Source: Streptomyces cyaneofuscatus
Lineage (GTDB): Bacteria; Actinomycetota; Actinomycetes; Streptomycetales; Streptomycetaceae
DNA length: 64,000 bases
NCBI RefSeq assembly: GCF_000718135.1
Contig: NZ_JOEM01000014.1
Span: 62,001-126,000, forward strand
Direction: 5' to 3'
Below the pieces are notes generated by a model. It was not told the origin of the DNA, did not search any database, and saw nothing but the letters and a program-made list of their open reading frames with translations. Below are positions 58,643 to 64,000 of this stretch, piece after piece (position 1 is the stretch's first letter; the number at the start of each line of letters is the position of its first letter). The translations under genes were made by a program, and so were the position numbers.

Positions 58643-58966
58643 TCAGACGCGCGGCAGTGAATCGGCGGCGATCCCGCCCTCGATCGCCAGGATGCGGTGC
58701 AGCCGGGTGGCCACCAGGAGGCGCTGCATCTGCGGCGGGACGCCGCGCAGCACGAGACGGCGCCCGGCCCGGCCGGCTCTGCGGTGGGCGCCCATGATGA
58801 CGCCGAGTCCGGTGGCGTCCCAGGAATTCAGCTCGGTCAGGTCCAGCACCAGATCGCCGGCTCCGTCGTCGACGGCCGAGTGCAGGACCGTACGGGCGTC
58901 CGCCGCGCTTCGGACGTCGAGGCGGCCCCCGACGACCAGCTCGGCGTGGTCGCCCCTGATATGCAT
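58643..58966 (-). CDS. STAS-domain anti-sigma factor antagonist
   Basis: A 107-residue STAS domain covering the whole protein. The key loop Asp-Leu-Thr-Glu-Leu-Asn-Ser-Trp-Asp-Ala-Thr-Gly-Leu-Gly-Val contains the Ser/Thr pair where partner kinases phosphorylate (Ser in Asn-Ser-Trp-Asp, Thr in Ala-Thr-Gly). Such proteins release sigma factors of the SigB/SigF type when dephosphorylated. No anti-sigma kinase gene lies in the window, so the partner is unlinked. GGGGAGC precedes the ATG. Confidence 0.88.
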   Translation of the reverse strand: MHIRGDHAELVVGGRLDVRSAADARTVLHSAVDDGAGDLVLDLTELNSWDATGLGVIMGAHRRAGRAGRRLVLRGVPPQMQRLLVATRLHRILAIEGGIAADSLPRV

Positions 58967-59189
58967 ATGCGCTCCCCTGCTCGCTCGGTGGCGAGGTCGT
59001 CTGTCTGCTCTCTGTCTGTTCTTCTCTTCCACAACTGACTGCCGCAACGACAGGGAAGTTGCCGTCTGTAAGCGAACCGATACCGAATTCACTCGGTGGA
59101 GTGACGTTGGTTCGCCGGAGGCCGGACACCGCCGGGTACACTCCCCGCCCCGTCGGCGGCAGGCCGAGGGGGCAGGGGTGCGGCTGCGG

Positions 59190-60038
59190 TCAGTACGTGT
59201 AGAAGCCCTGCCCGCTCTTGCGCCCGATGTCACCTGCGTCGACCATCCGGCGCATCAGCTCGGGAGCCGCGAACTTCTCGTCCTGCGACTCGGTGTAGAT
59301 GTTGCCGGTGGCGTGGAGCAGGATGTCGACGCCCGTCAGGTCGGCGGTGGCGAGCGGCCCCATGGCGTGGCCGAACCCCAGCTTGCAGGCGGTGTCGATG
59401 TCCTCGGCCGTGGCGACGCCCGACTCGTACAGCTTCGCGGCCTCGACGACGAGGGCCGAGATGAGCCGGGTGGTGACGAAGCCCGCCACATCTCGGTTGA
59501 CGACGATGCAGGTCTTGCCGACCGACTCGGCGAACTCCCGGGCGGTGGCGAGGGTTTCGTCGCTGGTCTTGTAGCCGCGTACGAGTTCGCAGAGCTGCAT
59601 CATCGGGACCGGCGAGAAGAAGTGCACGCCGACGACGCGCTCCGGACGCTCCGTCACGGCCGCGATCTTCGTGATCGGGATGGCGGAGGTGTTGGAGGCC
59701 AGCACGGTGTTCTCGCCGACGACCTTGTCCAGGGCGCGGAAGATCTCGTGCTTGACCTCCAGCTTCTCGAAGACGGCCTCCACGACGACGTCCACGTCCG
59801 CGACGGCGTCGAGGTCGGTGGTCGTGGTGATGCGGGCGAGGGCGGCCTCGGCGTCGGACGCCTCCAGCTTGCCCTTGGAGACGAACTTGTCGTACGAGGC
59901 CTTGATGCCGTCGAGGCCGCGGGTCAGCGCCGCGTCGGTGACATCACGCAGCACGACGTCCCAGCCCGCCTGGGCGGAGACCTGCGCGATCCCGGACCCC
60001 ATGAGTCCGGCCCCGATGACGGCGAGCTTCCTGGCCAC
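59190..60038 (-). CDS. 3-hydroxybutyryl-CoA dehydrogenase
   Basis: A 282-residue enzyme that interconverts acetoacetyl-CoA and 3-hydroxybutyryl-CoA with NAD(P)H. It has the Rossmann motif Gly-Ala-Gly-Leu-Met-Gly-Ser-Gly-Ile-Ala (8-17), Glu-Ala-Val-Phe-Glu, Ser-Asn-Thr-Ser-Ala-Ile-Pro, the catalytic His in Val-Gly-Val-His-Phe-Phe-Ser-Pro-Val-Pro-Met, and a C-terminal Lys-Ser-Gly-Gln-Gly-Phe-Tyr-Thr-Tyr. I chose GTG 60038 with AGGGG upstream rather than a longer start at 60083. It complements the thiolase at 41409 in the C4 acyl-CoA route. Confidence 0.94.
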   Translation of the reverse strand: MARKLAVIGAGLMGSGIAQVSAQAGWDVVLRDVTDAALTRGLDGIKASYDKFVSKGKLEASDAEAALARITTTTDLDAVADVDVVVEAVFEKLEVKHEIFRALDKVVGENTVLASNTSAIPITKIAAVTERPERVVGVHFFSPVPMMQLCELVRGYKTSDETLATAREFAESVGKTCIVVNRDVAGFVTTRLISALVVEAAKLYESGVATAEDIDTACKLGFGHAMGPLATADLTGVDILLHATGNIYTESQDEKFAAPELMRRMVDAGDIGRKSGQGFYTY

Positions 60039-60189
60039 GTTCGCACCCCTTGTTCTCTGTCCGCCTCTGCGGCATCTGTTCACGGCGGTTCACATTGCTC
60101 TCCGGCGGAGATTAGTACCCGTCGGGGGCGCTGGGGCCGTGAAGAGATGCGCGTCACGTCTCGAATGACGGACATCACACCGCCCGGTA

Positions 60190-60831
60190 TCACCCGGCGG
60201 CGCGCCGCGCGTAGTTGAGGACCTTCTCGCCGAGGAGGTCCTCCATGTCGTCGATCAGGACGAGCGCGTCGCGCGAGACCTCGCCCGTGGCGCGGCCCGC
60301 CACCATCTCGCCGCCGATGTACGCCATCAGCGTGCTGTGCACCCAGGCGAGCTGACCGGCCACCAGGACCGGTGCGTGGTCGCCGGGACCCGCCGCGGTC
60401 TCCTCCCGCAGGGTGCCCTCCAGGTGGAGCTGGGCCTCCTGCCCGATGTGCCAGAGCCGGGCCTTGAGCGTGTCGGCTCCCTCGATGACCCGCAGGAAGC
60501 TCGCGTAGCCGTCGATGAGGCCGACCGTCGGCGAGACGCCCTCCACCTGGATCCGCAGTTCGCGCAGGACGGCCTCCGCGGCGGACTCCCCCGTGTCGCG
60601 GCCCCTGACCCAGCGCGAGAGACGGTCGACGATGCCCTGGCCGCGGTCCAGGAAGAGGTCTTCCTTGGCCGGGAAGTAGTTGTAGACCGTGTTCACCGAG
60701 ACGTCGGCGGCTTCGGCGATCTCCGCGATGGTGACCGCGTCGAAGCCCCTCTCGATGAAGAGCCCGGTGGCCACGTCCGAGAGGTGCTGCCTCGTCCGGC
60801 GCTTCTTCCGCTCCCTCAGTCCCTCAGCCAT
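60190..60831 (-). CDS. TetR/AcrR family regulator of an ABC transporter
   Basis: A 213-residue regulator. HTH region: Val-Thr-Ile-Ala-Glu-Ile-Ala-Glu-Ala-Ala-Asp-Val-Ser-Val-Asn-Thr-Val-Tyr-Asn-Tyr-Phe (about 32-52), with basic residues before it. The C-terminal helical ligand domain follows. It faces away from a DrrAB-like ABC pair across an 82-bp gap holding an imperfect inverted repeat, which strongly suggests it represses that exporter and itself. Confidence 0.9.
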   Translation of the reverse strand: MAEGLRERKKRRTRQHLSDVATGLFIERGFDAVTIAEIAEAADVSVNTVYNYFPAKEDLFLDRGQGIVDRLSRWVRGRDTGESAAEAVLRELRIQVEGVSPTVGLIDGYASFLRVIEGADTLKARLWHIGQEAQLHLEGTLREETAAGPGDHAPVLVAGQLAWVHSTLMAYIGGEMVAGRATGEVSRDALVLIDDMEDLLGEKVLNYARRAAG

Positions 60832-60863
60832 GGGCCCATCGTACGGATGCCGTGGTGCCGCTG

Positions 60864-60888
60864 AAATTTTGGAGGCATTGCAATTTTT
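60864..60888. promoter_or_regulatory. Imperfect inverted repeat between TetR and ABC genes
   Basis: AAATTTTG (60864-60871) and CAATTTTT (60881-60888) match at 6 of 8 positions as an inverted repeat in an AT-rich patch. This is the expected operator site for the divergent TetR. Confidence 0.5.
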
Positions 60889-60913
60889 AAGTCGCTCTGT
60901 TTTTGTGGTCACC

Positions 60914-61696
60914 ATGCCTGTCATCAGCACGTCCGGCCTCGCCCGGACCTTCACGACCAAGGCGGGGCCGGTCCATGCCGTCCGCTCCGTCGACCTGTCC
61001 GTCATGCCCGGCGAGATCGTCGGCCTCCTCGGCCCCAACGGCGCGGGCAAGACCACCACCCTGCGGATGCTCACCACGCTGCTCGCCCCGACCGGCGGCA
61101 CGGCCACCGTGGCCGGCCACGATCTGCTCACCGACCCCGCGGCCGTCCGCGCGGTCTGCGGGTACGTCGCCCAGTCCGGCGGCGCCGACCCGTATCTGAC
61201 CGTCCGGGAGGAGCTCGTCACCCAGGGCCGGCTCTACCGGCTGGGCCGGGCGGAGGCGGCCGCCCGCGCCGGGGAGCTGGCCGCCGCGCTGGGGCTCGAA
61301 GACCTGCTGGACCGGAAGGCGGCGAGCCTCTCCGGGGGCCAGCGGCGGCGACTCGACATCGCCATGGGCCTCACTCACCGCCCGGCCGTCCTCTTCCTGG
61401 ACGAGCCCACCACGGGCCTGGACCCCGGCAGCCGCGCCGACCTGTGGGACCTGGTGCGGAGCCTGCGCGACGGGGCGGGCACCACCGTCGTCCTGACCAC
61501 CCACTACCTGGACGAGGCCGACGCGCTGGCCGACCGGCTGATCCTGATCGACGGCGGCACGGTGGTCGCCGAGGGGACGCCCGCCCAGCTCAGGACCCGG
61601 TACGCCGGCTCCCCCGACGCTTCCCTCCAGGACGCGTTCCTGGCCGCCACCGGCCGCCCCGCCAACCCTGCCGACGCCGCCCCCGTAGCCGTATAG
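60914..61696 (+). CDS. ABC transporter ATP-binding protein (DrrA type)
   Basis: A 260-residue ATPase. Walker A is Gly-Pro-Asn-Gly-Ala-Gly-Lys-Thr (40-47), followed by Ser-Leu-Ser-Gly-Gly-Gln-Arg-Arg-Arg-Leu-Asp, Walker B Val-Leu-Phe-Leu-Asp-Glu-Pro-Thr-Thr-Gly-Leu-Asp-Pro and Thr-Thr-His-Tyr-Leu-Asp-Glu-Ala-Asp. The last motif is typical of drug-export subunits such as DrrA. The ATG at 60914 is in a GTGGTCACCATG context; a GTG at 60905 is possible. The permease follows after 10 nt. Probably drug or lipid export under TetR control. Confidence 0.92.
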   Translation: MPVISTSGLARTFTTKAGPVHAVRSVDLSVMPGEIVGLLGPNGAGKTTTLRMLTTLLAPTGGTATVAGHDLLTDPAAVRAVCGYVAQSGGADPYLTVREELVTQGRLYRLGRAEAAARAGELAAALGLEDLLDRKAASLSGGQRRRLDIAMGLTHRPAVLFLDEPTTGLDPGSRADLWDLVRSLRDGAGTTVVLTTHYLDEADALADRLILIDGGTVVAEGTPAQLRTRYAGSPDASLQDAFLAATGRPANPADAAPVAV

Positions 61697-61706
61697 GACC
61701 CCTCAC

Positions 61707-62456
61707 GTGCTCTTCCACGACACCGCGATCGTCTTCGGGCGCTACGCCCGGCAGACCCTGCGCTCCCGTTTCCAGGTCCTCTTCGGCCTGCTGATGCCGC
61801 TCCTCCACCTCTTCTTCTTCGGCCCGCTGCTCCAGGGCCTCCCGCTCGGCTCGTCCGCCGACTCCTGGCAGGTCCTCGTGCCCGGGCTGCTCCTCCAACT
61901 CAGCCTGTTCGGAGCCTCGTTCGCCGGATTCGCGATTATCATCGAGAAGTCGACGGGCGTGGTGGAGCGCATGCGGGTGACCCCGGTCAGCCGCCTCGCC
62001 CTGCTGCTGGGGCGCGTCCTGCGCGACGCCCTGCTCTTCACGTTCCAGGCGGTCCTGCTGGTGCTCGCCGCACTGCTCATGGGGTTGCGCGCACCGCTGG
62101 CCGGCATCCTCATCGGCTTCGCGTTCACGGGTGTGCTGGCGCTCGCGCTGGCCTCGCTGTCGTACGCCCTGGCCATGCGGGTCGCCACCCCGCAGGAGTT
62201 CGGGCCGGTGATCAACGCGGTGACGATGCCCGCCATGCTGCTCTCCGGTCTGATGCTGCCCATCACCCTGGGCCCCGCCTGGCTGGACGTGGTCTCGCAC
62301 TTCACCCCGTTCCGCTATCTGGTGGACGCGGTACGGGACGCCTACACGGGCTCGTACGCCACCGCGCACATGCTGTACGGGGTCCTGGTGGCCGTGGGCT
62401 TCGCCCTGCTGGCCGTGACAGTGGGCACACGGGTCTTCCAGCGGGCCGGAGCGTAA
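61707..62456 (+). CDS. ABC-2 type permease (DrrB type)
   Basis: A 249-residue membrane protein with six predicted helices. It starts in the cytosol with Tyr-Ala-Arg-Gln-Thr-Leu-Arg-Ser-Arg and has Glu-Lys-Ser-Thr-Gly-Val-Val-Glu-Arg-Met-Arg-Val-Thr-Pro-Val-Ser-Arg, the ABC-2 coupling loop of DrrB-like exporters. GTG start. It is in an operon with the ATPase before it. The promoter of the next gene overlaps its last codons. Confidence 0.9.
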   Translation: MLFHDTAIVFGRYARQTLRSRFQVLFGLLMPLLHLFFFGPLLQGLPLGSSADSWQVLVPGLLLQLSLFGASFAGFAIIIEKSTGVVERMRVTPVSRLALLLGRVLRDALLFTFQAVLLVLAALLMGLRAPLAGILIGFAFTGVLALALASLSYALAMRVATPQEFGPVINAVTMPAMLLSGLMLPITLGPAWLDVVSHFTPFRYLVDAVRDAYTGSYATAHMLYGVLVAVGFALLAVTVGTRVFQRAGA

Positions 62457-62457
62457 C

Positions 62458-62463
62458 TACGCT
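62458..62463 (+). promoter_or_regulatory. -10 element of the adenosyltransferase gene, leaderless spacing
   Basis: TACGCT begins just after the permease stop and ends 6 nt before the ATG at 62470. No ribosome site is present. Confidence 0.45.
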
Positions 62464-62469
62464 GGGCCC

Positions 62470-63042
62470 ATGGTCAATCTGACGCGCATCTACACCCGGA
62501 CCGGCGACCAGGGCACCACCGCCCTCGGCGACATGAGCCGCACCGCCAAGACCGATCTGCGGATCGCGGCGTACGCGGACGCCAACGAGGCCAACGCGGT
62601 GATCGGGACCGCCGTCGCGCTGGGGCAGCTCTCCGAGGACGTGGTGAAGGTCCTCGTACGGGTCCAGAACGACCTCTTCGACGTGGGTGCCGACCTGTCC
62701 ACGCCGGTGGTCGAGGACCCGGAGTACCCGCCGCTGCGGGTCGAGCAGTCCTACATCGACAAGCTGGAGGCGGACTGCGACCGTTTCCTGGAGGAGCTGG
62801 AGAAGCTGCGCAGCTTCATCCTTCCGGGGGGTACGCCGGGGGCCGCGCTGCTCCACCAGGCGTGCACGGTGGTCCGGCGCGCCGAGCGGTCGACCTGGGC
62901 GGCGCTGGAGGTGCACGGCGACGTGATGAACACGCTGACCGCCACCTACCTCAACCGCCTCTCCGACCTCCTGTTCATCCTGGCGCGCAGCGCCAACAAG
63001 GAGGTCGGGGACGTGCTGTGGGTGCCGGGCGGTGAGCGTTAG
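62470..63042 (+). CDS. ATP:cob(I)alamin adenosyltransferase, PduO type
   Basis: A 190-residue enzyme that makes adenosylcobalamin, the cofactor of isobutyryl- and methylmalonyl-CoA mutases. It has the N-terminal ATP loop Ile-Tyr-Thr-Arg-Thr-Gly-Asp-Gln-Gly-Thr-Thr-Ala-Leu, Asp-Ala-Asn-Glu-Ala-Asn, Phe-Asp-Val-Gly-Ala-Asp-Leu, Val-Arg-Arg-Ala-Glu-Arg and Tyr-Leu-Asn-Arg-Leu-Ser-Asp-Leu-Leu-Phe. These mark the PduO/MMAB family rather than CobA/BtuR. Its TAG overlaps the TTA-complement stop of the convergent membrane gene by 4 nt. Confidence 0.94.
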   Translation: MVNLTRIYTRTGDQGTTALGDMSRTAKTDLRIAAYADANEANAVIGTAVALGQLSEDVVKVLVRVQNDLFDVGADLSTPVVEDPEYPPLRVEQSYIDKLEADCDRFLEELEKLRSFILPGGTPGAALLHQACTVVRRAERSTWAALEVHGDVMNTLTATYLNRLSDLLFILARSANKEVGDVLWVPGGER

Positions 63043-63617
63043 AACCGGTCGGCCGGCTCGCGTTCCGCCGCCGCGTCCGTGTTCTTGGGGGCCTGCTTCG
63101 GGAAGAGCGTGTAGCCGCCGGCGATGATCACGTTGATGCCGATCACCAGGAGCATCTTCTGTTGCCAGCCCTGGAGCGAGCTGACGGCGCCGTCCGGACC
63201 GACGTACCAGACCGCCGCCTGGAGCAGGCCCAGCGCGACCGCCGCCGCGAGGATCCAGCGGGCGGCGGTGCGCCACTCGTGGACGGCGCGGGCCGTGCCG
63301 TACTTCGGCGGCTTCACCGGCGGCGGGCCGCCGAACCAGCGGTGCGCGACCCAGGCGTCCACCTTCTTGATGGTGTGATGGCCGAGGCCCACGGTGAAGC
63401 CGATGTAGACGGCGGCCAGCCCGTGCTTCCAGTCGGGCTCGGCGCCGTTCCTCAGGTCGATCACCGTCACCACGAGCAGCACCACCTCCAGCAGCGGCTC
63501 GCAGAGCAGTACGGCCGCGCCGAGCTTCGGCTTCCTCACGACGTACCGCAGCGCGAGCCCGGCGGCCAGCAGCACCCAGAAGGCGACCTCGCAGGCCACC
63601 ACCAGTAGAGCGATCAC
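63039..63617 (-). CDS. Integral membrane protein of unknown function
   Basis: A 192-residue protein with four or five predicted helices (about 2-22, 31-51, 68-85, 125-145 and 160-178). A polar loop between has Gly-His-His-Thr-Ile-Lys-Lys-Val-Asp-Ala-Trp-Val-Ala-His-Arg-Trp-Phe-Gly-Gly-Pro-Pro-Pro. The C-terminus is charged. I do not recognise the family. GTG 63617 has a strong GGAGGAGAGAAG upstream. Its 3' end overlaps the adenosyltransferase gene by 4 nt on the other strand. Confidence 0.78.
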   Translation of the reverse strand: MIALLVVACEVAFWVLLAAGLALRYVVRKPKLGAAVLLCEPLLEVVLLVVTVIDLRNGAEPDWKHGLAAVYIGFTVGLGHHTIKKVDAWVAHRWFGGPPPVKPPKYGTARAVHEWRTAARWILAAAVALGLLQAAVWYVGPDGAVSSLQGWQQKMLLVIGINVIIAGGYTLFPKQAPKNTDAAAEREPADRF

Positions 63618-63768
63618 AGCTTCTCTCCTCCCGTTCCCCTCCAGCCTCCCGTCCGCCGGGCGGGGATACGTCGTCGGCGGTGACGAAACGGGACTGCATC
63701 CTTCGATGTACTCGCGCCTCGGTCTGCGAAGGGAGGCCCGGCGACGGTGGTGCGTGTTGGATGGAAGG

Positions 63769-64000
63769 GTGTTCACCTCGATCCGCCCCCACCGCGACGA
63801 CGTGGCCCTCGCCGTCTCCGGGCTGCTCGGGGGGCTGCTCCTGTGGCTGCTCGGCCTGCACACCCAGGGCGGCCGTCCCTTCTCCGCGCCCTGGGTCACC
63901 CTCGTACCGCTGGCCGTGACGGCCGCGATGGAGCTGCTGCGCCGGAGCGCTCCGCGCACCGCGCTGACCGTAGCCGTGCTCGCGCTGATCGCCGACCAGT
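63769..64000 (+). CDS. Membrane sensor protein, probable histidine kinase (N-terminal part)
   Basis: The gene runs off the window after 77 codons. The visible part begins Arg-Pro-His-Arg-Asp-Asp-Val-Ala-Leu-Ala-Val-Ser-Gly-Leu-Leu-Gly-Gly-Leu-Leu-Leu-Trp-Leu-Leu-Gly and has two further hydrophobic stretches. This is the pattern of the N-terminal membrane domain of Streptomyces NarL-partner histidine kinases. No catalytic motif is in view, so the assignment is tentative. The start is uncertain (GTG 63769 or an in-frame GTG at 63754). Confidence 0.5.
   Translation, partial: MFTSIRPHRDDVALAVSGLLGGLLLWLLGLHTQGGRPFSAPWVTLVPLAVTAAMELLRRSAPRTALTVAVLALIADQ

Overview
This window reads as chromosome from a Streptomyces species. 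The base composition is very GC-rich, codon third positions are almost all G or C, GTG starts and 4-nt ATGA/GTGA gene overlaps are common, and the gene set is typical of the genus: scy, filP, cslA, glxA, icmA, nucS, SigE-family ECF sigma factors and DUF6114/DUF6230 proteins. Gene order from pfkA-pta-ackA-pyk through icmA, meaB, thiolase, mce, scy, filP and nucS matches what I recall of the S. coelicolor SCO5426 to SCO5379 region. That comparison is from memory. I saw no rRNA, tRNA, CRISPR array, prophage or intact insertion sequence.

Layout. 1-1.7 kb: end of a CitA-type sensor kinase, its response regulator and an XRE regulator. 1.7-8 kb: pfkA facing away from pta-ackA and pyk, a glycolysis and acetate node. 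8-11.1 kb: an ECF sigma factor with a membrane partner, a secreted beta-helix protein, and a Phd/YefM antitoxin followed by a decayed toxin end. 11.1-13.8 kb: a secreted/membrane cassette (DUF6230, DUF6114, Pro-rich protein). 14.4-16.5 kb: thioredoxin-fold protein and TetR. 16.5-21.6 kb: an operon with a second-type MurG glycosyltransferase, a sugar-nucleotide epimerase and an unknown protein, facing away from an OmpR-type two-component pair. 21.6-26.7 kb: icmA, DUF3817, MarR, MFS exporter and ArsR. 26.8-33.6 kb: the tip-glycan locus cslA-glxA, with an ECF module and a GH6 enzyme. 33.7-37.3 kb: thiamine-binding protein, DUF3817, three AIM24 paralogues and MarR. 37.4-40.3 kb: a two-component pair facing away from a double-PepSY protein. 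40.4-43.2 kb: meaB, thiolase and mce. 43.4-48.6 kb: scy and filP. 48.6-52.7 kb: two paralogous ABC-2 pairs. 52.7-58.4 kb: zinc-ribbon-like protein, LLM oxidoreductase, SCO5389-family protein, nucS and a large membrane ATPase. 58.6-64 kb: STAS protein, 3-hydroxybutyryl-CoA dehydrogenase, TetR with a DrrAB-like ABC pair, cobalamin adenosyltransferase, a membrane protein and the start of a sensor protein.

How it fits together. Two themes recur. One is acyl-CoA and precursor metabolism: acetyl-phosphate interconversion, acetoacetyl-CoA thiolase, 3-hydroxybutyryl-CoA dehydrogenase, isobutyryl-CoA mutase, methylmalonyl-CoA epimerase, and the B12 helpers MeaB and adenosyltransferase. The other is polar growth: cslA/glxA lie within about 10 kb of scy and filP. 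The sequence also shows several clear operator-like palindromes (before icmA, between the MFS and ArsR genes, and before the TetR and DUF6230 genes), many apparently leaderless promoters, and short tandem duplications across stop codons.
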